Positions 27,701 through 35,165 of a stretch of DNA of 64,000 nucleotides are shown here, one piece after another. Source of the DNA: Pinibacter aurantiacus (lineage in GTDB: Bacteria > Bacteroidota > Bacteroidia > Chitinophagales > Chitinophagaceae); contig NZ_JAHSPG010000015.1 of NCBI RefSeq assembly GCF_019130065.1, positions 594,294 to 658,293 on the forward strand, read 5' to 3'. The position numbers and the translations under genes were made by a program. Under the pieces are notes generated by a model. That model was not told where the DNA came from, searched no databases, and saw nothing but the letters and a program-made list of their open reading frames with translations. How positions within the stretch are numbered: the first letter of the stretch is position 1; each line of letters starts with the position of its first letter.

Positions 27701-28581
27701 TCCATGCTCAACACTGGATGAATGCAATTAAGCGTGTCTATTTCAAGCGCATTGTTTTGATAAACGTTTTGTAAATTTTTTGAGTTAAAAAACAATTTGT
27801 CAGTTGCTATCTCAATGCCTGCGTGGTCCGGCGTGGCTTTTGTTTTAAGCAAGCACGAATCCAATTCGAAGTATTGATTCTTTCCTGAAAAATGCAATTT
27901 TTTAAAAGCTACTTCATGTATCCCGTCCGGCAATTTCCAGTGTTGATCCGTGATGTACATGTCAATATCATCAGACGAAAAAAGATATTTCTTCTCCTTA
28001 TCTTTTTTAGAAAAATTGCTGACGTAAAAATTGATGTGATCGCTTTGAAACGGAACACCGGTTTTAGAGCTGATGTAAGAAAGAGAGGCGTCTTTAATAT
28101 TGAAACTTCTTACCTGTAGCGATGCTACCATCTTGTGCAAAACATCTATTATTTGAGATGCATGGAAGCTAATGGGCCTGTCCTCTTTTGTATCCGTCTT
28201 ATGCGATCTAATATCGATGTGCGGCATAACGACGGCCATGCTATCAATCGCAACCTGTTTATTGAACAATAACTTTCCAACAGATTGAAGCCTAAAATAA
28301 ACCTCTGGAATACCGGCAGAATAACTCGTTACAACGTTGGTAGTGTCATTGCATACGAGCTGGCAATTCCGGAGCACAATCGTCTTCTTCCAAATAGAAA
28401 CGTCTATGGAAGATGCGTCAAATGAATACACGCCGTCAGACTCTTTATACACGGCATATTTTGCAATGTCTTTTATTTTGAAAGCAATAAGATAATGCAG
28501 AATACCTCCCAGGATAAACAAAAGCGCAAAGGGGATCAGCAGAATGATGGTCCATTTTTTTTGCCTGGAAGAAAGGTTCAT
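24751..28581 (-). CDS. Giant AsmA-like envelope protein
   Basis: A 1276-residue protein with an N-terminal membrane anchor (about residues 10-30, WTIILLIPFALLFILGGILH) and a very long periplasmic part of repeating beta-strands (VAIDSMAVVMPHIDIRSH, LRIENISLADLLN, DVDTIRLKNSHVEVHEIS). This is the pattern of AsmA/TamB/YhdP-type proteins, which form hydrophobic grooves and carry phospholipid between inner and outer membranes. I placed the start at 28581 (MNLSSRQKKW) because it puts the anchor at the N-terminus; an ATG at 28641 adds 20 residues. The DUF748 group is an alternative name. No partner gene is adjacent. Confidence 0.75.
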   Translation of the reverse strand: MNLSSRQKKWTIILLIPFALLFILGGILHYLIAFKIKDIAKYAVYKESDGVYSFDASSIDVSIWKKTIVLRNCQLVCNDTTNVVTSYSAGIPEVYFRLQSVGKLLFNKQVAIDSMAVVMPHIDIRSHKTDTKEDRPISFHASQIIDVLHKMVASLQVRSFNIKDASLSYISSKTGVPFQSDHINFYVSNFSKKDKEKKYLFSSDDIDMYITDQHWKLPDGIHEVAFKKLHFSGKNQYFELDSCLLKTKATPDHAGIEIATDKLFFNSKNLQNVYQNNALEIDTLNCIHPVLSMETSQKKGHDTTRAVSNALQRLFERVNFKYLSIVDGQVLQNGIGNTNPTYGTRKANIQVYNLDYKASRKEPLTTDSVKLRLSEIAFISPDSMRRLEINDFYFNKNELLMYNAIYAPTEKNNSSKGLKFKTPALRIENISLADLLNEKLKGTKAQLYAPHFTMFDKTPATKANPGRPNSMDNFYKVLHGLHEMIDVDTFQVIEGELRYDITRNSTHSTLKNLNATILLQKLFDSDSLVDIKRSLPELTVGEINLSSPKIKLNAKQYRFKGTHRHNWAKSFNLRLKNNTSIKGHGLYWEIFDWDLLANRHIISFEYLKANKLMVDNESTTTAAGKNATAKKLPVITIRRLDVDTLLVEKKIKNGGDLKLTGRNICLDDIASKDNYLVWGNMAADFNNIHLANPNMNVQIDKFSINSEYQNEMNGVSFKTSKEGRSTSVAIPQLIIKTQIHSSRIKEADINEIVVNNAKAIIHTRSADFDNEVKKDFKMPFNLDATKLVVNNASLKYTAEKITDTTTADLKLDMNVKDLKTSKEGDAKLSYGLAIVTVKDAQIRKGLLDVQLPLAALISTNGRGKLNSENKLQVNSGLEVKWENVSVKTQKGDSVSLAINKLTGSYTDSHFSSHPAEKQSIQTILNRATVSNGNMVYKGKKSTVNVGSISWNESTDKLTVRDFSMLPNISRDSAFKEGNWQADYLTVSGKELSVEGIHLKRTKGDSSIAIRNITFDSLLLATARDKRLPFKHGVEKPMPTMLIRNIPLRVDVDTIRLKNSHVEVHEISKVTNQEGVIPINNINAIITNFSNYNNSNDSLTIYASADIFGGTIRRFHYKEAYGDSLSAFSVMVTLSPLRLPGLTTAVMPLSGVKVNDGKSDTLFASWVGNKYAAVGDMNFYYDKLKIELLDPKDFSHHGLKIRIENMLASALIKKSNNKNSKTFFVRDREKFVFNYWVKTCLSGLLTSVGMKKNKKYLKEYNSNKEKYSLPAAYRVTE

Positions 28582-28644
28582 GAAAATAAAATTAACATTT
28601 ATTACAATACGACAAATGGTGATTTTACAGGCAAAAAGCAATTA

Positions 28645-28674
28645 GAAAAGCCCGTAGTTGTTCACTTACGGGCT
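28645..28674 (-). terminator. Terminator after the ricin-fold lipoprotein gene
   Basis: AGCCCGTA (28649-28656) and TACGGGCT (28667-28674) form an 8-bp stem with a 10-nt loop and are followed on the minus strand by four T. It lies 30 nt after the stop of the ricin-fold gene. Confidence 0.65.
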
Positions 28675-28704
28675 TCATCAATTTGAAAGCTGTTCAATGG
28701 TGTA

Positions 28705-29208
28705 TTAAATGTCTGGATTCTGTTCGCGTAGTGTCCACCACTGTAAGGTGGAGTTATCATACTTTGATAAAATAATCTTGCTGTTCACTGTGCCATCTCT
28801 GTCAGAGGGCGTCAGGTACAAATCAGTCCCCTTCAATTTTATCATGTACACATTGTTTTGTACCGGAATAAAATCGTATTCCTGTGAGATCTGGTCAAGC
28901 GTTAAAGGCTGTTGCTCCAACGCTGCGCCGTTGCACGCACTCGCACAAGGTTGAAACGTCTTGTTGGTAAACAAATTTTTCAGCTGGTATGTTTGCCCAT
29001 CCACATGCTGAAAATCCCATGTTACGCATTTCCATTTTACTGGTGAATACGCAACCAACGGAGTGCCATTGTCGGCATTGGCATCCTTTACACGCAGGTA
29101 CATTCCTGTCTCTAAATTCTTAATAGCATATGTCCCCTTAATTACCTGTGAGTTACCTGTGCAGGCATACAACAACCCACACACGCAGATCAATACGAAT
29201 CGGATCAT
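28705..29208 (-). CDS. Ricin-type beta-trefoil lipoprotein
   Basis: A 167-residue lipoprotein: lipobox LLYAC (C16), then about 140 residues of one beta-trefoil. The three related subdomains are visible (GTYAIKNLETGMYLRVKD, QTYQLKNLFTNKTFQP, NVYMIKLKGTDLYLTPSD), each ending near a tryptophan or its equivalent (TWDFQ, LQWWTL). Trefoils of this type bind sugars, but there is no linked catalytic domain here. It probably sits on the cell surface or in the periplasm as a carbohydrate-binding protein. Own terminator; no obvious operon partner. Confidence 0.8.
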   Translation of the reverse strand: MIRFVLICVCGLLYACTGNSQVIKGTYAIKNLETGMYLRVKDANADNGTPLVAYSPVKWKCVTWDFQHVDGQTYQLKNLFTNKTFQPCASACNGAALEQQPLTLDQISQEYDFIPVQNNVYMIKLKGTDLYLTPSDRDGTVNSKIILSKYDNSTLQWWTLREQNPDI

Positions 29209-29275
29209 TGGGTTTTAGTTTTTTGAGTACTACAATATATCAAGTCAAGTCAAGTAATCTAATATAGGAAACTTT

Positions 29276-29491
29276 TCACAAAATCTCCCATTTTCCATCA
29301 TTATCTTTTGCGTAGGACTGGCCATTGCTCATCTCATGAATTTGCCTGCCCTTCGCGTCTGTATAATTTTTCTTCTCATACACTCTGATCCCGTTATTTT
29401 CTCTCGTTAAATAAACGATCAAAGCGTTTAAAGTAGGTGCTACATCATTCAGCCATTGCCCATCATTTTCTCTTACAAATGCCTGACTCAT
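29276..29491 (-). CDS. Small conserved hypothetical protein
   Basis: A 71-residue acidic soluble protein (MSQAFVRENDGQWLNDVAP, YLTRENNGIRVYEKKNY, MSNGQSYAKDNDGKWEIL). The two ends each carry a DNDG/ENDG-W pattern. There is no signal peptide, membrane segment or catalytic motif. The composition and clear start argue that it is real, and I believe similar short proteins are frequent in the family Chitinophagaceae, but I cannot name a domain. It lies between the ricin-fold and barrel genes, all leftward. Confidence 0.6.
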   Translation of the reverse strand: MSQAFVRENDGQWLNDVAPTLNALIVYLTRENNGIRVYEKKNYTDAKGRQIHEMSNGQSYAKDNDGKWEIL

Positions 29492-29521
29492 AGGGTGTTC
29501 TTTTAAAAGTGAATTAGAAAA

Positions 29522-30118
29522 TCATCTTCTAAAGAAGAACCCTGCACAAATTATGCCCTTATAGCCGAAACCCAGTTCCATAAAGCCGCCCACATTGTTG
29601 CCATATCTTGCGCCAATGCCAATGATCTGCAAATCAAAATTGCCGGAACTGGTTTTCTGTTCACTTCCCGCAATAGGCGTAAGCGTTTCATTACCAAATG
29701 TGTAGCCTAGACCCAACCCGGAATACAAATGAAATTTCTCTTTTTTAATATAGCGGTAATCTGCTTCGGCAGCGATGGTGTAGAAATTTCTGTGCAGGTC
29801 GCCAGCCTTTTCACCGCTGTAGGAATAATTACCCTTTACACTTTGGTAAGCGAAAGTTGCCCCTACCGCAAGCTTCTGCTTTTTCGTAAGAAAAGTTTTG
29901 TAGCCAACATGCCAGGCAGCCGAATATTTCACATCCTCAGAATAACTTTCGAGCAGGAAAAGCGCGTTAAAAAATTCCGTCATTGTCGTGGAAGCAGCAT
30001 CGTCAGCTTCGTTAGTAGTACCAAAGCCGAATCCTAAACTTACCTCATGTTTGGATTGGGCAAGAGAAGTGAGATTTAAGGTTAACAGGGAGGCAAAAAC
30101 CAATAATGTTTTTTGCAT
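29522..30118 (-). CDS. Small outer-membrane beta-barrel protein
   Basis: A 198-residue exported protein. The start at 30118 gives the signal peptide MQKTLLVFASLLTLNLTSLAQ; a start seven codons upstream is possible. Alternating strands such as AAWHVGYKTFLTKKQKLAVG, AADYRYIKKEKFHLYSGLGLGYTFG and IIGIGARYGNNVGGFMELGFG suggest an 8-stranded barrel. It ends in FFFRR, not the classical terminal phenylalanine. Role unknown. Confidence 0.72.
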   Translation of the reverse strand: MQKTLLVFASLLTLNLTSLAQSKHEVSLGFGFGTTNEADDAASTTMTEFFNALFLLESYSEDVKYSAAWHVGYKTFLTKKQKLAVGATFAYQSVKGNYSYSGEKAGDLHRNFYTIAAEADYRYIKKEKFHLYSGLGLGYTFGNETLTPIAGSEQKTSSGNFDLQIIGIGARYGNNVGGFMELGFGYKGIICAGFFFRR

Positions 30119-30178
30119 GTTTTTTTTATTAAAATACAAAAAACTAACCAGTAAAGCTATCTTTTTTACCGGCAGGAA

Positions 30179-30278
30179 AATAACTGAATAACTGAATTGA
30201 CTGAATAACTGAAGGGTCGATTATCGGAAAACGAGATTGATCTTCGGCATCTCAGTTATTCAGTTATTCAGTTATTCG
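30179..30278. repeat. TGAATAAC-unit hairpin, divergent loop
   Basis: Arms 30179-30213 and 30251-30278. The loop, read on the minus strand, has the same length as in the 24657 copy and keeps GCCGAA and CGACCCTTCAG in place of TTCGAA and CAACCATTCAG. It lies between two leftward genes, three bases after the SnoaL-like stop. Confidence 0.8.
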
Positions 30279-30282
30279 ACTA

Positions 30283-30642
30283 TTACATGTAGAACTGCTC
30301 TGAAACTATCTTACCGTCTTTCACGTGATACACACAAAGCTCTGACATTTTCTCCCGGTTACGGCCTTTCATCGTCATATCGAAGTCGAGTACAAATGCA
30401 ATAGAGTTACCTGAAATAAGCGGATCAGATACCTTTAATTCGTGAGTCGCCTCTACCATTGATTGAAATTTATGTCCCTTCTCAATTATTTTATCCAGTC
30501 CCTTTGTTTCTTTATCAAAACCCGCTGATGCCTCAGCTTCAATGCTTACAACATCTTTTGAATAAAGCTCTTTTTGCGCTTTTTCAAATTCGCCTTCGCG
30601 GCAATAGTCCACCAATTTTTGGGCAATTTGTTTTGTTGTCAT
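30283..30642 (-). CDS. SnoaL-like / NTF2-fold protein
   Basis: A 119-residue soluble protein with the NTF2-like pattern: an N-terminal helix (TTKQIAQKLVDYCREGEFEKAQKELYSKDVVSIE), a middle sheet (THELKVSDPLISGNSIAFVLDFDM) and the end strand ELCVYHVKDGKIVSEQFYM. The start at 30642 was chosen; an upstream in-frame ATG at 30705 would be inside the GTAGAGAC palindrome. Members range from isomerases to non-catalytic binders and I see no clear catalytic dyad. Confidence 0.75.
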   Translation of the reverse strand: MTTKQIAQKLVDYCREGEFEKAQKELYSKDVVSIEAEASAGFDKETKGLDKIIEKGHKFQSMVEATHELKVSDPLISGNSIAFVLDFDMTMKGRNREKMSELCVYHVKDGKIVSEQFYM

Positions 30643-30695
30643 GATAAAAGTTTTTGAATGAACAATGCAAGATTTATGCGGAAAAAATCGTACCA

Positions 30696-30724
30696 GTAGA
30701 GACAAGGCAATGCCTTGTCTCTAC
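30696..30724. repeat. GTAGAGAC-type palindrome
   Basis: GTAGAGACAAGGCA and its exact complement are separated by one base (14-bp stem). It lies in the promoter region between the divergent SnoaL-like and diiron genes. Confidence 0.8.
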
Positions 30725-30838
30725 CACAAAATGTATTCTTAAAGAAAATTTAAAATAGAAACAATCACTATGAAACAAAGTTTTTTTCATTTTACTTTGT
30801 TTTTCAAAGCACTTTTAAATACACAAAAACACCGCAAA

Positions 30839-31627
30839 ATGAACAGCAAAGAATGGATCGCGCATTTCCGCCAAAATGCGACTGAATACAGGGTTGACTG
30901 GAGCCTTGAGCCCAACATTACTGAAGAACAGATCAATTCGATTATTTATTCACTGCAAGCCTGGCAACTTGGAGAAACCTCTGATGGCAGCAATTTGCTA
31001 AGAGCCGCCACAAAGTATGCTCACTCAATTAACGACCCGGATTATATTGAAGCAGTGAAATTATTTATCAAAGAAGAACAGAAGCATGGCAATAATCTTG
31101 GCCTGTATATTGATGCCATTGGAGAAAAAAGAATCCGGCAGGACTGGGGCGATTCTTTGTTTAGAAAAATAAGATCCTTTAACACCAGCATGGAGCTGTG
31201 GACACTTACAGTTATTGTAGTGGAAAGCACTGCACAAATATTTTACCAATCGCTGAAAGATGCGACCAACTGTGCTTTACTAAAACAAATCTGCACCGAC
31301 ATACTAATCGACGAAGCTTACCACATCACGTTTCAAATGGAACGCATTTCAACAATTGTTGAAGGTAAAACTGATTTTGGAAAGCAATGGAGAAAATGTT
31401 TCTACAAATTATTTTTCTTTTCTACTACGTTAGTCGTTTGGTTTGCACACAAAAAACTTTTCAAAGCGGGTGGCAATTGCTTTAAAAGTTATTGGAAGAA
31501 GATGAGTTTGAAGTATGCCAAGACATTGGGTAAACTTGCAGTGGCCGGTAACCAGATGCCAGTGGCCGGTGGGGTCACGCAAATAGTCGTTCTTCGAAGT
31601 GAAACTGTAGCCAGTAATCGCCCGTAA
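30839..31627 (+). CDS. Ferritin-like diiron protein with repeat-derived tail
   Basis: A 262-residue four-helix protein (start at 30839; an ATG at 30770 adds 23 basic residues). The ligand set of a ferritin-like diiron site is complete: E46, E80/H83 (EEQKHG), E129 (VESTAQ) and E159/H162 (DEAYHI). The spacing fits a diiron oxygenase or AurF-like fold better than a storage ferritin. The last 29 or so residues (LAVAGNQMPVAGGVTQIVVL and beyond) come from DNA with two copies of CAGTGGCCGGT, so the native end was probably near residue 233. Function unknown. Confidence 0.75.
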   Translation: MNSKEWIAHFRQNATEYRVDWSLEPNITEEQINSIIYSLQAWQLGETSDGSNLLRAATKYAHSINDPDYIEAVKLFIKEEQKHGNNLGLYIDAIGEKRIRQDWGDSLFRKIRSFNTSMELWTLTVIVVESTAQIFYQSLKDATNCALLKQICTDILIDEAYHITFQMERISTIVEGKTDFGKQWRKCFYKLFFFSTTLVVWFAHKKLFKAGGNCFKSYWKKMSLKYAKTLGKLAVAGNQMPVAGGVTQIVVLRSETVASNRP

Positions 31628-31635
31628 CAATCAAT

Positions 31636-31682
<47 letters not shown>

Positions 31683-31689
31683 TTGCTTG

Positions 31690-31711
31690 AGCGAATGCGA
31701 TTCGCCCCTAC
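31690..31711. repeat. GGGCGAAT-type palindrome overlapping a stop codon
   Basis: GCGAATGCGATTCGC flanked by GA and CCCTAC. The TAG stop of the PQQ dehydrogenase lies in its CCCTA end (31708-31710, minus strand). Confidence 0.75.
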
Positions 31712-33888
31712 GGCAGCCTGAACGCCACATAACTATCACCCGATTGCTTGCCCAACTTGCCGCCGCCACAGGCGATGACGATGTATTGTTTGCCATTGAT
31801 ACTGTAGATCGCGGGGGTTGCAAAACCGCATGCCGGCAATTGCGCTTGCCATAATAATTGCCCCGTTCGTTTGTTAAAAGCGCGGATTTTGCTATCACTT
31901 GTAGCCGCTATGAAAAGCAAGCCGCCGGCTGTAACTACCGGTCCGCCATAGTTTTCAGTACCGGTAATGATGCCGCGCTCTTTAAACTTTTCGGTTTCAC
32001 CCAGTGGAATTTTCCAGGCAATTTCTCCGCTGTTAAGATTAATGGCACTTAATGTTCCCCATGGCGGTTTGATCGCGGGCCAACCATCTTTTGTCAAAAA
32101 CTTATTGTAGCCGGTACCAGAATATGGCAATTGTGTAAAAGAGTCAACAGCTTGTGGCGGAGCGACAAACGTTTTCGATTGATCCTTCTTTATATCCAAA
32201 ATGAAAGACGCAATAGCGGCACGCTCTTCAGCAGTCAGTTGTGCAAAAGATGGCATCATTCTTCTACCGCCCTGCACTAAAGTAGCGAACTGACCGAAGG
32301 TGTATTTGTCCTTTACATTCAACAAAGACGGGTAGTTGCCGCCTCCCTCCCTGTTTGCGCCATGGCACTTCATGCAGTTCTGTGTATACAATCTTTTTCC
32401 TGCGTCGATCCATGTTTCATGTGAAGCCTTTGGTTTTACAGCCACCAATTTCAATATCCATGGCATTTCATTCGCATTCACATACAGCAAACCGCTTTGA
32501 GGATCATATGCAGGACCGCCCCACTCTGCACCACCATCATATCCGGGAAAAATGATGGTTCCTTTTTTGCCGGGTGGTGTAAAAATATGGCCATTGTCTA
32601 ATTGAGCGAGCTGCTCTTTTATTGATCTTTGTTCACTCGTATCAATCAGGTCATTCACATCGCTTTCATTGAATTCCTGACGGGCAAAGGGTTTTGGCAG
32701 CGAGGGAACTGGCTGTGTTGGATACAATTCTTCTCCCGCTAGTTCTGTTTGTGTATTCACCGGCCTTTCTTCCACCGGAAATAAAGGCTTACCGGTTTCC
32801 CTATCGAGCACAAACACAGTTCCTGTTTTTGTAGGCTGCGCAATCGCATCAATGTACTTGCCATCCCTCTTTACAGTTACCAATGCAGGCGGCGTTGGCA
32901 AATCTTTATCCCACACATCATGATGAATGTATTGATAATGCCATTTCAATTTTCCTGTTGCAGCGTCCAATGCAAGAATACAGTCTGCATAAAGATTCGC
33001 GCCTTTGCGCATACCGCCATAAAAGTCATAGGAAGCAGAACCAGTAGAAGCAAATACAATTCCTCGCTTTTCGTCTAATGTAAAACCACTCCAGCAATTG
33101 GCGCCGCCGATGTGCTTCCATGCATTCGGATCATCCCATGTTTCGTAACCGGGCTCACCGGGTTGCGGTATCGTGTGAAATATCCAAACCTGTTTCCCCG
33201 TTTTTGTATCGTAAGCTCGTATATGACCAGGAGCGGCATCAGCACCTTCCGACACACGCGAACCCATGATAACAAGATTTTTATAGATCGTGCCCGGAGA
33301 AGTATTAGTGATGAAGAGATCCTTTACATCTCTGCCTAGTCCTTCATGCAAATCAATTTTTCCATTGTTGCCAAAAGATGTAACCAGTTTTCCGGTTTTA
33401 GCACCAATGGCATGCAAGTAAGAGCCTGCGGTAAAAAAAATCCGTTTGTCGTCGCCCTCTTGCCAAAAGCAAATGCCTCGTGTGTTGTTCAAAACAAAAT
33501 GCACTGCATCGTTTTTGAAACCTTCTGCCGGATCAAATCGCCACAATTCTTTCCCTGTTGCAGCATTGATGGCAAATAGCTTTTGCTGAGGTGTTGTACC
33601 ATATAAAACCGTGTCGACAATTATAGGATTGCATTGTATTTGCGAATGGCTAACAGTATCAGCATCGCCGGAATGAAATTCCCAAACCGGCTGCAATTGC
33701 GCCACATTGCTTGTATCAATTTGCGTAAGTGATGAATAACGGATACCTTCTGGGCCGCCTCCATAAATGCTCCACTGTGTATATTTCTCCGCACTTTGGC
33801 GACAGGAAATTAAAGACCATACAACAATGATAACTGTCAAAAAAACACTGATTGTTCCGCTACTATTTTTATTTATTTTGTGAGGCAT
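31708..33888 (-). CDS. PQQ-dependent dehydrogenase with internal cytochrome c domain
   Basis: A 726-residue lipoprotein (lipobox LISC, C29; start 33888 chosen over a long in-frame extension to 34131). The eight-bladed quinoprotein propeller shows tryptophan-docking motifs (LFAINAATGKELWRFDP, ILALDAATGKLKWHYQ, IRAFNKRTGQLLWQAQ). Between the sixth and seventh blades lies a cytochrome c insert with haem motif CMKCH (505-509) and a likely axial methionine in GGRRMMPSF. It should oxidise a sugar or alcohol in the periplasm and pass electrons through its own haem to the respiratory chain; glucose is the usual guess. The haem position inside the chain is typical of this Bacteroidota type. It diverges from the esterase gene. 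Confidence 0.88.
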   Translation of the reverse strand: MPHKINKNSSGTISVFLTVIIVVWSLISCRQSAEKYTQWSIYGGGPEGIRYSSLTQIDTSNVAQLQPVWEFHSGDADTVSHSQIQCNPIIVDTVLYGTTPQQKLFAINAATGKELWRFDPAEGFKNDAVHFVLNNTRGICFWQEGDDKRIFFTAGSYLHAIGAKTGKLVTSFGNNGKIDLHEGLGRDVKDLFITNTSPGTIYKNLVIMGSRVSEGADAAPGHIRAYDTKTGKQVWIFHTIPQPGEPGYETWDDPNAWKHIGGANCWSGFTLDEKRGIVFASTGSASYDFYGGMRKGANLYADCILALDAATGKLKWHYQYIHHDVWDKDLPTPPALVTVKRDGKYIDAIAQPTKTGTVFVLDRETGKPLFPVEERPVNTQTELAGEELYPTQPVPSLPKPFARQEFNESDVNDLIDTSEQRSIKEQLAQLDNGHIFTPPGKKGTIIFPGYDGGAEWGGPAYDPQSGLLYVNANEMPWILKLVAVKPKASHETWIDAGKRLYTQNCMKCHGANREGGGNYPSLLNVKDKYTFGQFATLVQGGRRMMPSFAQLTAEERAAIASFILDIKKDQSKTFVAPPQAVDSFTQLPYSGTGYNKFLTKDGWPAIKPPWGTLSAINLNSGEIAWKIPLGETEKFKERGIITGTENYGGPVVTAGGLLFIAATSDSKIRAFNKRTGQLLWQAQLPACGFATPAIYSINGKQYIVIACGGGKLGKQSGDSYVAFRLP

Positions 33889-33952
33889 TTCAATCGTTTT
33901 ATCCGTTATCGAAAAATAGAAATAACTTTCCCAATTACCAACCATCGCCATT

Positions 33953-34870
33953 ATGAAAAGAAACATTTTGCTCATTCTTATTGTACAACTGATTATACTT
34001 ACAACTGTGAAAGCACAAACAACTTTTAACTTATACAAAGACGTTATCCCGGGAAGCAAACCCATTAAAAATGAAGAAGTGTCTGAAACCGAAGGTGGCA
34101 TATTGCGCATCAGCAAAATAACTGTTCCCACGCTTACCGCCTATATTCCAGAAAAGCAGGATGCAAAGAGAACTGCTGTGGTTATTTGTCCCGGTGGTGG
34201 TTATTGGATTGTAGCGGCTGATCATGAAGGCGCGGCTATTGCAAAAGAGTTTAACAAAAAAGGCATTACTGCTTTTGTTTTGAAATACCGTCTTCCAAAT
34301 GAGAATGCCATGCAGAACAAAGAGATCGGTCCGTTGCAGGATGCACAACAAGCGATTAAAACAGTAAGGGACAGCGCTGCGAAATGGAACATCGATCCGG
34401 CACATGTGGGCATAATGGGCTTCTCCGCGGGAGGACATCTCGCATCCACTGCAGGCACTCATTTTATGAAGTCAGTAATTGACAATAAAGAGAATACCAA
34501 TCTACGTCCCGACTTCATGATTCTTATTTATCCTGTTATCAGCTTCAATGACGCTTACGGACATATTGGTTCAAGGGATCAGTTGCTTGGCAAAAATCCT
34601 TTACCCGAAAAAATTAAAGAGTACTCAAACGAATTGCAGATCACTTCAAAAACACCACCAACTTTCCTCGTACATGCAAGCGACGACGATGTTGTTAGTC
34701 CGTTAAACAGCACTTTGTTTTATGAATCATTGCTGAAAAACCACATTCCTGCAGAGTTACACCTCTATCAAAACGGTGGCCACGGCTTCGGCCTCCACAG
34801 AAAAAACACTTCCGATGAATGGATGGACAGATGTTTTGATTGGATGAAAGTGAACAAGCTGAGGAATTAG
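33953..34870 (+). CDS. Exported alpha/beta-hydrolase esterase (BD-FAE/acetylxylan-esterase-like)
   Basis: A 305-residue protein with signal peptide ending VKAQ. The nucleophile elbow GFSAGG puts S158 in the active site, D in ASDDDVV (about 244) and H in GGHGFG (about 276) complete the triad, and CPGGGYW (about 80) forms the oxyanion loop. The fold is that of carbohydrate esterases removing acetyl or feruloyl groups, so a periplasmic role in glycan deacetylation is likely. It shares a 64-bp promoter region with the PQQ dehydrogenase gene. The TAG stop lies inside a GAATTAG repeat unit. Confidence 0.85.
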   Translation: MKRNILLILIVQLIILTTVKAQTTFNLYKDVIPGSKPIKNEEVSETEGGILRISKITVPTLTAYIPEKQDAKRTAVVICPGGGYWIVAADHEGAAIAKEFNKKGITAFVLKYRLPNENAMQNKEIGPLQDAQQAIKTVRDSAAKWNIDPAHVGIMGFSAGGHLASTAGTHFMKSVIDNKENTNLRPDFMILIYPVISFNDAYGHIGSRDQLLGKNPLPEKIKEYSNELQITSKTPPTFLVHASDDDVVSPLNSTLFYESLLKNHIPAELHLYQNGGHGFGLHRKNTSDEWMDRCFDWMKVNKLRN

Positions 34871-34985
34871 AAATTAGGAGTCAGGAATTAGAATTGGCAC
34901 AGTTCAAATGAAGATACAATACAGAGTTGGAGCACCCTTCTAATTCCTAATTCCTAATTCCTAATTTCTAATTCCTGCATTCCTG
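34861..34985. repeat. GAATTAG-unit hairpin
   Basis: The left arm 34861-34898 (GAATTAG, AAATTAG, GAATTAG) faces CTAATTC units at 34936-34985. The first unit supplies the TAG stop of the esterase gene (34868-34870). The rest of the 295-nt gap before the permease gene shows no other feature. Confidence 0.85.
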
Positions 34986-35165
34986 TATCAAAACCGCACA
35001 CCATCCGTCCACTTTTGCACATAGGCACTTCACTTTCTCCTTGCAATTTTCTGAAAAACAAGAGGTTATTAAACTGGCAACATCATTGCTTTTTCATGTG
35101 TCAGTTTAACAACACGCTGTTCAAGATAAATTGCAATTCTTGCTGTTGAACTTAAAACGAAACTC

